Below are positions 16,537 to 23,488 of a DNA stretch of 30,787 bases, one piece after another. Source of the stretch: CAYPZT01 sp964415435 (lineage in GTDB: Bacteria; Patescibacteriota; Microgenomatia; UBA1406; GWC2-37-13); assembly GCA_964415435.1 (NCBI GenBank), contig CAYPZT010000011.1, forward strand, positions 1 to 30,787, written 5' to 3'. The translations under genes and the position numbers were made by a program. Under the pieces are notes generated by a model, which was not told the origin of the DNA, ran no database searches, and was given only the letters and a program-made list of their open reading frames with translations. The number at the start of each line of letters is the position of its first letter. The stretch's first letter is position 1.

Positions 16537-17619
16537 TCAGGGCAGAGTTTGCCAGCTGGCGTACTTCGCGCGAAGGTCTTCCTCTTTAACATTGACCGGT
16601 TGAAGATTTTTAGTAATTTCGAATCCCAGATCAAGTAGGCTTGATCCCCACATGTCACGCTTGACGATATCAGGTGCCCCCAGAACAACAGCAAGTATTT
16701 TTTTCCCCCCTCTTTCCGACACAACAATGCTCGTTGTGAGGGCTGCGTCTGTGTTGCCGATTTTTACTCCCATGACATTCGGGTATACGCCAATCAACCC
16801 GTTCCAGTTATAGAGGTCAAACTGCTTATGATCGGCATTTGCTGAAAGAAACGCATAATCTTTCTGTACGATTTCAGCGATGAGGGGATACTGTGTAAGT
16901 GCATAATGGGTAAGCACTGCGAGATCTTCTACACTACTATAATGGTCAGTGTCGTCAAACCCCTGTGCATTCGTAAAGCGGCTACTTTTCATGCCGATAA
17001 TTGAAGCTTTTTCATTCATCGCCTTAATAAAGACGGGACCTCCATACTTTGTATCAATGCCTTCGCGTATAACTTCGGTTGCGTCATTTGCTGAAGTGAG
17101 GAGTGAAGCATGGAGGAGTTCTCTCAGCGTCATCTTTTCTCCGGGTACAACGCCTATTTTGGTGGGAATTCTTTGTGCTGCATAGCGGGTGACAGTAAAT
17201 GATTCGTCAGGTTCGGCCAGATCAAGCGCTATAACTGCAGACATTACTTTTGTGAGAGATGCGATAGGAAGCTTATGCAAAAGCGATTTTTCAGCGATTA
17301 TTTCACCCGTATCATAGTCAACGACCGCGTATGCTGCAGCCTCGTCATAGGTATTGCCTGCACTCACTGGTTGTATAAGACTTGGTTTTTTATAAAGCTT
17401 AAAATTATCCACGCGTTCTTTTAATTTCGGTTTTACTGCGTCAAATATATTGTAATTTACCGGCAGGGGAGATAGTAATTTTGCAGGAATAAAACCTAAG
17501 TGAGTGAATGTTGCCGCCAGACAGCCAATCATAAGACCTGCAATAAAGGGTGTCCAATTTATTTTTCTAAAAAAAGACGTATCGCTGGTAAATAAAATAT
17601 TGAATTTAAATGCTCTCAT
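16537..17619 (-). CDS. D-alanyl-D-alanine carboxypeptidase (S11 family) with KIG in place of KTG
   Basis: 360 residues. An N-terminal membrane anchor (about 22-42) and a linker are followed by a penicillin-binding S11 domain from about 92: S121-xx-K124 in PIASLTKVMSA, S176-A-N178 in LLTSANDATE, and the third motif at 286-288. The third motif reads K-I-G (GVKIGNTDAA) instead of the usual KTG. Family members trim the terminal D-Ala from stem peptides. The Thr-to-Ile change may lower or alter activity. Its ATG overlaps the GH18 stop by 14 bases and the PBP follows. Unlike PBP5 enzymes, the anchor is N-terminal. Confidence 0.9.
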   Translation of the reverse strand: MRAFKFNILFTSDTSFFRKINWTPFIAGLMIGCLAATFTHLGFIPAKLLSPLPVNYNIFDAVKPKLKERVDNFKLYKKPSLIQPVSAGNTYDEAAAYAVVDYDTGEIIAEKSLLHKLPIASLTKVMSAVIALDLAEPDESFTVTRYAAQRIPTKIGVVPGEKMTLRELLHASLLTSANDATEVIREGIDTKYGGPVFIKAMNEKASIIGMKSSRFTNAQGFDDTDHYSSVEDLAVLTHYALTQYPLIAEIVQKDYAFLSANADHKQFDLYNWNGLIGVYPNVMGVKIGNTDAALTTSIVVSERGGKKILAVVLGAPDIVKRDMWGSSLLDLGFEITKNLQPVNVKEEDLRAKYASWQTLP

Positions 17620-18925
17620 TTATTTCTTTTTGAATTAAATTAGTAACGACAAATTTCTCTCCGAATTTTTCCGCCAGTAGATCCCACATTTCCTTCTTGC
17701 CGTCTTCAAATCCGAGCGCCCACATTCCAACACCGGCAAGGCCTGTTTCCTTTGCGAAGTCATACTTTGCTGAAAGTGATCTCACATCGTCTATGAAAAG
17801 CATTCTCCACGTGTCAGTTTCAGCAATATAATAAGCTTTCCAGCTGACTTGTCCATAGGGATCCCATCCGCTTTTGAAGTTTTTCTGTCCAAGCTTTTCA
17901 GGGTTTATTTCTTCTTGAACAACTGAGTAGGTAAGGGTTTTTGGTTGTGCGCCCCAACTGTACCAAGGTCGGGTTTCTGCTTTAAGCTCTGGTTTGTAGA
18001 CAGAATAATCATAACTGTACCAGGGTGTTCCTAGGATGAGTTTATTTGCTGGCATCTGAGTAAGAAAGTCACGCACAGATGTTTTGATATCGTACCAGTA
18101 CTTACCCTCCTGATATCCTCCCAATGGAGCTGTCGGAATAGCATGATCAGATCCCGCAACTGCAAAGTCATATGCCATCATAAAAACATGATCGATATGT
18201 GGATGGAGTCGGGCGAGATCATAAATTTTCGGCTCCTTGACGGCCGAGGCATAGACAGAAACGGAAAGACGTGCCTCAGGAACCTCTTTTTTTAGGGAAC
18301 CTGACATATTGCTGATGAAGTGAGTAAATTTGTCGCGATATTCTTGTCCTGGATCACCCATATACTCAAAGTCAACATTGATGCCGTCTATACCTCTTTT
18401 CTTTACAAGCCCGACGGTCTCTTCTATAGCCTGTTTCTGGGCCGCCTCACTGTCCATGAGAGTTGTAATATCATCGTTATCCATTTGAGTTATGGTTACA
18501 ACAACACGAGTACCCTCCTTGTGCGCTTTCTTGAAAAGGTTAGTAGCACTGCGGCTTTGAAAGGTCTGGTATCCGACATCATCTTTCAGAATACTGCCAT
18601 CGCTTTGGATTTTAAGATCGAAATAGGCAAGCGTTGTGAGTGTTTTGAAGTCAACCTTATCTAATTTTTCGAACATCCACCATGGAGCAAAACCAAAAAC
18701 TTCGTGATTGCCCTTGGTTGTATTGAGTGAGTGAAGCGATCCGAATGTGGAAGCAAGAGGAGATACTATTTTCTGTACAGTACTGGGACTGATTAAACTA
18801 CCAAGCATAGTAATAAGCATACAAGCGAGCAATGAAAGGGTAACGATATGTTTCTTATCTATAAACTGTGAAATCTTTTCTCCGATAACCCAACATTTGT
18901 TTATCTCTGTATAGTTTTTGTGCAT
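17606..18925 (-). CDS. GH18-family glycosidase (YaaH/SleL-like), membrane-anchored
   Basis: 439 residues. A cytoplasmic start of about 25 residues, a membrane helix at about 27-45, then a GH18 TIM-barrel from about 75: VFGFAPWWM, LTTLAYFDL, and the catalytic GIDGINVDFEY (acid E187), the variant typical of the YaaH/SleL spore-cortex family. Later strands are FMMAYDFA, KLILGTPWYSYDY and GVGMWALGFEDG. Family members cut beta-1,4 bonds of GlcNAc-containing polymers such as peptidoglycan. It heads an operon with a D,D-carboxypeptidase and a class A PBP, so a wall-remodelling role is likely. Chitinase activity is an alternative. Its leader is about 69 nt from the 19001-19029 promoter, with no clear Shine-Dalgarno. 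Confidence 0.87.
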   Translation of the reverse strand: MHKNYTEINKCWVIGEKISQFIDKKHIVTLSLLACMLITMLGSLISPSTVQKIVSPLASTFGSLHSLNTTKGNHEVFGFAPWWMFEKLDKVDFKTLTTLAYFDLKIQSDGSILKDDVGYQTFQSRSATNLFKKAHKEGTRVVVTITQMDNDDITTLMDSEAAQKQAIEETVGLVKKRGIDGINVDFEYMGDPGQEYRDKFTHFISNMSGSLKKEVPEARLSVSVYASAVKEPKIYDLARLHPHIDHVFMMAYDFAVAGSDHAIPTAPLGGYQEGKYWYDIKTSVRDFLTQMPANKLILGTPWYSYDYSVYKPELKAETRPWYSWGAQPKTLTYSVVQEEINPEKLGQKNFKSGWDPYGQVSWKAYYIAETDTWRMLFIDDVRSLSAKYDFAKETGLAGVGMWALGFEDGKKEMWDLLAEKFGEKFVVTNLIQKEINESI

Positions 18926-19000
18926 ACTTTAGAGCCAATTTTTGAGTGTAAAGAGAAGCGAGCGAGCAAATGTCCGTACCTAAAAGCAGATGTAAAAGAA

Positions 19001-19029
19001 ATAGTAACAAACTCGTAAGAATTTGTCAA
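19001..19029 (-). promoter_or_regulatory. Promoter of the GH18/D,D-carboxypeptidase/PBP operon
   Basis: Minus-strand TTGACA (19029-19024), a 17-bp spacer and TACTAT (19006-19001). Predicted start near 18994, 69 nt before the GH18 ATG. A GTAAGA motif (19015-19020) lies in the spacer. Confidence 0.75.
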
Positions 19030-19047
19030 TTTTTTGGTGAAAATATA

Positions 19048-19065
19048 GTAAGAATAAGGTAAGAA
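19048..19065. promoter_or_regulatory. 11-bp-phased direct repeat upstream of the wall-operon promoter
   Basis: Read on the minus strand, two copies of TTCTTAC start 11 bp apart; on the plus strand it is GTAAGA-N5-GTAAGA. It lies about -54 to -71 relative to the predicted start, a usual activator position. The layout matches OmpR-family response-regulator sites such as PhoP and WalR boxes. Which protein binds is unknown. Confidence 0.4.
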
Positions 19066-19173
19066 GAAAAGAGTACGACTAAACAGATTAGGCTGTCGGT
19101 TAAGGATAAACTAGTTTTTCAAAATGGAAGAACCTGTTTTTGTAAGAAGTTACTATGGGTAACGAATATGTAT

Positions 19174-19203
19174 AAAAAAACAGCCGGCCGGATGGCCGAC
19201 TGT
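19174..19203 (-). terminator. Intrinsic terminator of the acyltransferase operon
   Basis: Minus-strand ACAGTCGGCC (19203-19194) pairs with GGCCGGCTGT (19189-19180) at nine of ten positions around a 4-nt loop, followed by a run of T residues down to 19174. It lies about 105 bp after the acyltransferase stop. Confidence 0.85.
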
Positions 19204-19285
19204 TACATCTGCTCGCCTCACTTCTCCTTTTTCTAGGTAATACGCCAATCATACGAAGATGGATTAATAAGTCGACGCAGAAAAC

Positions 19286-19303
19286 GTAAGAGTGAGGTAA
19301 GAA
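19286..19303. repeat. Second copy of the phased GTAAGA pair
   Basis: GTAAGAGTGAGGTAAGAA differs at 2 of 18 positions from the copy at 19048-19065 and lies just beyond the acyltransferase stop codon. It may be a distal regulator site or coincidental in purine-rich DNA. Confidence 0.35.
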
Positions 19304-19308
19304 AAAAA

Positions 19309-20295
19309 TTACTTTCTCTTCTTAGGTAAAGCACTCTGGAAAACATTAAGTCCGTACTGTCCGGCCACAGATATAGCAATCACTCCTATAAAGAACGGAA
19401 ACCAGCCGAATTCTTTATAAGGAACTGTCTTTATGATGACATACATCGCGATATAGTGAATAAAAAAGAGTGTGTAGGAATATACGCTAAAAAAATTTAT
19501 GCCTTTTGTAACCAGTGGGATTTTTTCAAACAATCGATACGCGAGCATCATAATCCCAATCCACATAATGCCGTAACTCAAAAAATATATATTGGGAGGA
19601 TATTTATTATCAAATAGAACTAACGATCGGTGTGCATTTGAAAGATAAAAGAGAGTTCCCGCAAATATGAGAAGAGCGCCAATGCTCACAGCAGGTATTA
19701 TTTTTTTAAATTTCTCAAAAAGATTGAAGTAATAAGCTGTCCCGACTATAGTAAGCCACGGTAGCCACATGGTAAGTTTGTAATGGAATGGCGGTTTATA
19801 AAAAAATAAGACTACCGAAGAGGCTATCGATATAAGAAATATGCCATGAACAAGCGGTCGGCTTTTTGACTCGACGTATGCCACGAAGGGTAAAAGGAAA
19901 GTCAGGTAAACAAAAAGTACAACGAGCCAGTTCAGGTCGAGCCCTCCTGTCAGGAGTATATTGTCGCGAATAAAAGGGAGTGTGATTTTGTCGTGTTCGA
20001 AAACGTATATGAGGCCGAAATAGACACCGAGAAAGATATAGTAAGGCACCATTAATCTAAGAAGCCGATCCTTGAAGTAGGATAATGTGAAGATTGGTTT
20101 GGAAACGGCTGTTTTCTTGAAAAAGATATAAGCCGACACGAAAATGAATATCTGGACTACAAAATTGCCATAACTCCAGAATGTGTGGATTACCTTGTTT
20201 GAGAGAAAATATGACTGCGTGTGGAGCACGATCATGACGAGGATTGCTATACCGCGTAAAAAGTCAATCGCGCCGAAGCGTTCGGGTCTACTCAT
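19309..20295 (-). CDS. Acyltransferase-3 family membrane protein
   Basis: 328 residues and about ten membrane helices. The N-terminus FGAIDFLRGIAILVMIVLHTQSYF carries the R-x9-10-H pattern of the OafA/acyltransferase-3 family, which moves acetyl or other acyl groups onto surface sugars or lipids. FKDRLLRLMVPYYIF after the second helix is also typical. There is no extracellular SGNH domain. The acceptor is unknown; envelope polysaccharide is the likely target given the sugar genes nearby. Its ATG overlaps the stop of the preceding small gene by four bases (ATGA), and a terminator follows. Confidence 0.85.
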   Translation of the reverse strand: MSRPERFGAIDFLRGIAILVMIVLHTQSYFLSNKVIHTFWSYGNFVVQIFIFVSAYIFFKKTAVSKPIFTLSYFKDRLLRLMVPYYIFLGVYFGLIYVFEHDKITLPFIRDNILLTGGLDLNWLVVLFVYLTFLLPFVAYVESKSRPLVHGIFLISIASSVVLFFYKPPFHYKLTMWLPWLTIVGTAYYFNLFEKFKKIIPAVSIGALLIFAGTLFYLSNAHRSLVLFDNKYPPNIYFLSYGIMWIGIMMLAYRLFEKIPLVTKGINFFSVYSYTLFFIHYIAMYVIIKTVPYKEFGWFPFFIGVIAISVAGQYGLNVFQSALPKKRK

Positions 20296-20588
20296 TTTTT
20301 TGACTCGCCAAAGTAGCAGCTGCCGTAACCAGCTTCCTCAAGTTGATCGAGGATAGCATTAGCCCTCTCTTCATCAATGGCAAGTTCCTTTTGGAGTAAT
20401 GCAGATGGAATTTCCTCGTACTTGTCAACGAGGGCGAGTGCCCTGCCAAACAGAGCGTCACGCTGAGGCATTGCGGTTTTTACCGTAACAACCGTGTCGG
20501 TTTCGCCTCGTTTACCCGTTTCCAGCTTTCCCAGACGAGACTCGATAGTCGTAAGTTTTTCCAAAATCTGTTTGAATGTGTTGTCCAT
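20292..20588 (-). CDS. Small coiled-coil protein with orphan FtsK-gamma-like winged helix
   Basis: 98 residues from the ATG at 20588. Residues about 3-25 form a heptad helix (ILEKLTTIESRLGKLE). After a linker, DALFGRALALVDKYEEIPSA followed by LLQKELAIDEERANAILDQL and EEAGYG closely follows the FtsK gamma domain pattern (DPLFxxAxxxVxx...LQRxxxIxxxRAxxxxxxxExxG), the winged helix that reads KOPS sites in FtsK. There is no ATPase part. It could be a DNA-binding regulator or a separate FtsK partner. An upstream in-frame ATG (20624) would overlap the preceding gene, and TACAAT ends seven bases before the ATG at 20588. The acyltransferase follows with a 4-base overlap. Confidence 0.7.
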   Translation of the reverse strand: MDNTFKQILEKLTTIESRLGKLETGKRGETDTVVTVKTAMPQRDALFGRALALVDKYEEIPSALLQKELAIDEERANAILDQLEEAGYGSCYFGESKK

Positions 20589-20595
20589 AGGGTTA

Positions 20596-20601
20596 ATTGT
20601 A
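20596..20601 (-). promoter_or_regulatory. -10 element, leaderless-type start
   Basis: Minus-strand TACAAT ending seven bases before the ATG at 20588; it favours that start. Confidence 0.45.
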
Positions 20602-20620
20602 TCTTTGTATACCCGTTTTT

Positions 20621-21325
20621 TCAAGATAATATGACATTATCTTTATTTATGCTTTCACGGTAATATATAAGTGATGCAGATAGTATCACAAGATTGACAT
20701 AATTCAATACAAACAGATAGATGAGATTGAGAAGAACGGTGTCTTTTGATCCAAATATATGACCTGCGACCATGAAAAAATTAAGTATAAGAAACGGCAA
20801 TGGAAGGAAAGAAAAGGCCTTGTGGGACAATGAAAATTTAACACTGTGTATTACCGAAGCAATCACGGATTTTCTTTCAATCATATAAAGAATAGAAAAA
20901 TAAAACATAAGCGGTGTAAGGATCGTGATGATAAACGTCAGTAAGTAGATCATGGTAAGACTATTCTCACTTCGCAGAAAAAAGTAGATACCCCCGACTA
21001 TCGCAAAAAAAAGTAACGCAGCAAGGAGTAATGGACGAATAGTGCGACCGAAATTTTTAACCGTGAGTACAATAATATCCTTGATGGAACTGCGCTTTTT
21101 ATCTAAAGCCTTGTCATATATAAGTACCGGTATAAAGGTGAACGCCAGGGAAGCAAGAATAAAAATAAAACCAATAAGAGTCAGCAATGAGAATGATTGT
21201 TCAGTCCCCTCAAGAGACTTTACAATTGTCGAGCCAGCTGTCAAAAAATAGCTTATTAGAAAAACATTAAGATTTCTTTGGACAAGCAGAAACCCTTTTT
21301 TATAGAATTCTATATATGATTTCAT
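20621..21325 (-). CDS. Six-helix integral membrane protein of unknown function
   Basis: 234 residues. Hydrophobic helices lie at about 17-35, 45-70, 95-115, 122-147, 172-190 and 196-220. I see no catalytic motif. The opening YIEFYKKGFLLVQRNLNVFL and the long C-terminal helical bundle resemble broad membrane families such as the GlpQ membrane domain, but I do not assign it. It lies 18 bp after the 674-residue protein and has its own extended -10. Confidence 0.7.
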   Translation of the reverse strand: MKSYIEFYKKGFLLVQRNLNVFLISYFLTAGSTIVKSLEGTEQSFSLLTLIGFIFILASLAFTFIPVLIYDKALDKKRSSIKDIIVLTVKNFGRTIRPLLLAALLFFAIVGGIYFFLRSENSLTMIYLLTFIITILTPLMFYFSILYMIERKSVIASVIHSVKFSLSHKAFSFLPLPFLILNFFMVAGHIFGSKDTVLLNLIYLFVLNYVNLVILSASLIYYRESINKDNVILS

Positions 21326-21332
21326 TAGGGCA

Positions 21333-21338
21333 AGTATA
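21333..21338 (-). promoter_or_regulatory. Extended -10, leaderless-type start
   Basis: Minus-strand TGA followed by TATACT (21338-21333), ending seven bases before the ATG at 21325. Confidence 0.5.
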
Positions 21339-21343
21339 TCAAA

Positions 21344-23368
21344 TTAACTCTTTGAAGGGGATGACTGCTCTGGTGAAAAATAGAGGAGCGCGATTATAAA
21401 TGGTCTTATTATTTGCTGAATATGAATGGGCTGCATTTGCATAAGGAGTCGTTCTTCCGGTGGAATATCCCAATAAGAACGCATGAATGTTTCATCTTCT
21501 TTTATTTTCTGGCGAGGTAGTTGATAGAGAATTAGAAGTATTTTTTCAAGGAGGTCGGGCATTTGCATAAGTTCTGAAGCATTTGTTGTAATTCTCGTTT
21601 TTGTAAAAGAAAATATTTGTCTTTGCTCGGCTGTTTTTAATACATGAGGCCTTCCGTTAATTTGAATCTTGTGTGTATCTGGCTGTATTTTCTCTCTCTC
21701 GTCGGGTTTTAACTTTCTTTTATTTTCTGCGATCTTTCCATGTTTTTCTGTGACTATTTTTTTATTTATTCTTAAGTTATATTCCCCGGACTTATTTTTC
21801 GGTCGTGGCTTTTGATTTCTTCTAATTTCAACCTTGTACTTCTTGACGATTTTCGGGTGTAGTGACTTTGGTACCTGCTTTTCGACTAATGGCATATTGA
21901 CTCTTTTTGTTTGATGGTTAGCTGTTTCTATTCGTTGTTTTTTTTGGTTCGTCCTGTTTTTTTTGAATGGATTGTCTTCATGTGAGTGAAGAAATATTTT
22001 TCGTTTGAGAGTACGTTTTAGTTTTTCTGGGAGAGGAAGTTTAATTTCGTTTTTTGCGGACTTTCTTTCCGACTTTTTTTTCGTTTGAGTTTCGACTGAT
22101 TTTGTATGGTCCTTGCTATCTTTACTTTCTTTTTTTATCTTTGGTCTTTCATGTTTTTCCCTAGATGAAAAGACAGTAACGGGCTTTATCTCGCGATTCT
22201 GTTTAACTGTCTGAACGTGATGTTTTTCTTCCTGCCTTTTGGTCTTGTCAGCTGATTTATTAGTATATACTGTATTCTCCAGTCGTACGTATTCTGGTTT
22301 TTTTTGAGAACCTGGCTTTTCAGGACGAGGTGGCTGAACAGTCTCTTGAATATGCTTTTTGAATTTTTGGGCGGTCTTTTCAGATACTTGGGTAGTCTGC
22401 ATTGTAACTCCTGTTTTCCTCTTTTTATCAAAGTTTGGTGTTATTGTAGTTTTAACCACCTCTTGCATTTTATCCAGTTCTCTTTTCGGTGGAGCTTTTA
22501 TTTCAACTTCTGGTGTTTCTTGCCGTGGTTCTTGAACAAGTTTTTCCGTCACTCTGGCAGATTCACTGTCAGATTTCGAATGTTCTTCAGTAGATTCTGC
22601 TTGAGGCTTACTAGGTTCTGGTTTTTTCGCCTCTGAAATAGAGGTAGGTGCCTCAGTAGCTTTTTGAGCAACAACTCCGCTGGGGACTTCGACTACCGCT
22701 TCTTCGGCGTGGTGAGCCTCATTTGGTTCTATTTGAGCTGTGCTTGATTCTGGAGGCACTTGAGTTACAGGAGTTACTTGCTTCTCAACAGGTACTTCGG
22801 CTTGCTGCTGTTCGGTTACTGGTGGTTCTAGTACGATTTCGGTTGGAGGTTGGGGTACGGTCGGTTTTCCTTTAAAGTCAAAATAATCTTTCGCATTGGT
22901 TCGGAACGCGTTGAGATTTTCTATCGTAAGCTCGTTTCCGTGAATCGCAAGTTCATCCGCTATCTCATGACCTTCCTCGGAACTCAAAATATGTTTCACG
23001 CCTTCCATGGCGGCGTTACTGCCTCTTAAAAAGTCAAGCATATTTCTCACTGTGACAGCTCCACTTTCAGAGACTGCTTCTAATGTTTGAGGCGTAAGAC
23101 CGCACGCTACCTGGTTGGCACATTGAGCGCAGTTTATACAGGAGTTGATGAGTTTTGTAGCTGCGTCACGGGCCATCCCCATCTCTTCTTCGGGTATTGC
23201 GCCTGGTTGACTGAGTTTAAGAAAGTATGAGAGATCTTGTTTAAAAGCTGCTTCTGAGTCGTATGCCGCTTTCATGCTTTCGGCAGCTGACAGACCGATC
23301 TGAAGATTTGGATTTGTTCCTGCAGTAAATTGAGGTGAAGGCATCGTACCTCTTGTGTCTTCACTCAT
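21344..23368 (-). CDS. Low-complexity charged protein with N-terminal Cys cluster (unrecognised)
   Basis: 674 residues; I do not recognise the family. N-terminal part (1-165): predicted helical, with C77-xx-C80-xx-C83-x5-C89 in INSCINCAQCANQVACG. About 168-300: acidic, Pro/Gln/Glu-rich and probably disordered. About 300-560: strongly basic, Lys/Arg-rich with many KK and RK pairs, also probably disordered. About 560-674: a mixed region that looks folded (DLLEKILLILYQLPRQKI, YWDIPPEERLLM, QQIIRPFIIALLYF). It has no signal peptide and no clear membrane helix. The basic centre could bind nucleic acid or anionic polymer. It is one of the few genes here with a real Shine-Dalgarno, within a structured leader, so its translation looks controlled. 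Coding is well supported by length and leader; function is unknown. Confidence 0.75.
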   Translation of the reverse strand: MSEDTRGTMPSPQFTAGTNPNLQIGLSAAESMKAAYDSEAAFKQDLSYFLKLSQPGAIPEEEMGMARDAATKLINSCINCAQCANQVACGLTPQTLEAVSESGAVTVRNMLDFLRGSNAAMEGVKHILSSEEGHEIADELAIHGNELTIENLNAFRTNAKDYFDFKGKPTVPQPPTEIVLEPPVTEQQQAEVPVEKQVTPVTQVPPESSTAQIEPNEAHHAEEAVVEVPSGVVAQKATEAPTSISEAKKPEPSKPQAESTEEHSKSDSESARVTEKLVQEPRQETPEVEIKAPPKRELDKMQEVVKTTITPNFDKKRKTGVTMQTTQVSEKTAQKFKKHIQETVQPPRPEKPGSQKKPEYVRLENTVYTNKSADKTKRQEEKHHVQTVKQNREIKPVTVFSSREKHERPKIKKESKDSKDHTKSVETQTKKKSERKSAKNEIKLPLPEKLKRTLKRKIFLHSHEDNPFKKNRTNQKKQRIETANHQTKRVNMPLVEKQVPKSLHPKIVKKYKVEIRRNQKPRPKNKSGEYNLRINKKIVTEKHGKIAENKRKLKPDEREKIQPDTHKIQINGRPHVLKTAEQRQIFSFTKTRITTNASELMQMPDLLEKILLILYQLPRQKIKEDETFMRSYWDIPPEERLLMQMQPIHIQQIIRPFIIALLYFSPEQSSPSKS

Positions 23369-23446
23369 AGTGAAGATCTCCTTTCGTAAAGGTAGGGAAG
23401 AGTGTCAAAAGTTATATCTTCCCTGATTGAAAAAACGATATCATAA
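23358..23446 (-). promoter_or_regulatory. Three-hairpin leader and initiation region
   Basis: Three perfect inverted repeats occur in a row on the minus-strand mRNA. H1: AGGGAAGA (23424-23417) with TCTTCCCT (23401-23394), loop 15 nt. H2: CCTTT (23392-23388) with AAAGG (23384-23380), loop 3 nt, its 3' arm holding the Shine-Dalgarno AGGAG (23382-23378). H3: TCTTCACT (23376-23369) with AGTGAAGA (23365-23358), the ATG being exactly the 3-nt loop. Together they should control ribosome access. Confidence 0.6.
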
Positions 23447-23452
23447 CGTACT

Positions 23453-23481
23453 ATTATACTCGCTCTTTTTAATTGCTACAA
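23453..23481 (-). promoter_or_regulatory. Promoter of the 674-residue protein gene
   Basis: Minus-strand TTGTAG (23481-23476), a 17-bp spacer and TATAAT (23458-23453). Predicted start near 23446, a leader of about 77 nt. Each hexamer overlaps the opposite hexamer of the divergent malic-enzyme promoter. Confidence 0.65.
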
Positions 23482-23482
23482 T
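23454..23482 (+). promoter_or_regulatory. Promoter of the malic enzyme gene
   Basis: TACAAT (23477-23482), preceded by TGC as an extended -10, ends six bases before the ATG at 23489. A weak -35 (TTATAC, 23454-23459) lies 17 bp upstream. Confidence 0.55.
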
Positions 23483-23488
23483 GTCATA

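Larger units (their letters stand above)
18926..19308. other. Intergenic regulatory region (383 bp, no gene)
   Basis: I see no credible coding sequence on either strand. It holds the promoter of the wall operon, six GTAAGA motifs (starts at 19015, 19048, 19059, 19142, 19286 and 19297), two of them 11-bp-phased pairs, and the terminator of the acyltransferase operon. Confidence 0.7.
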
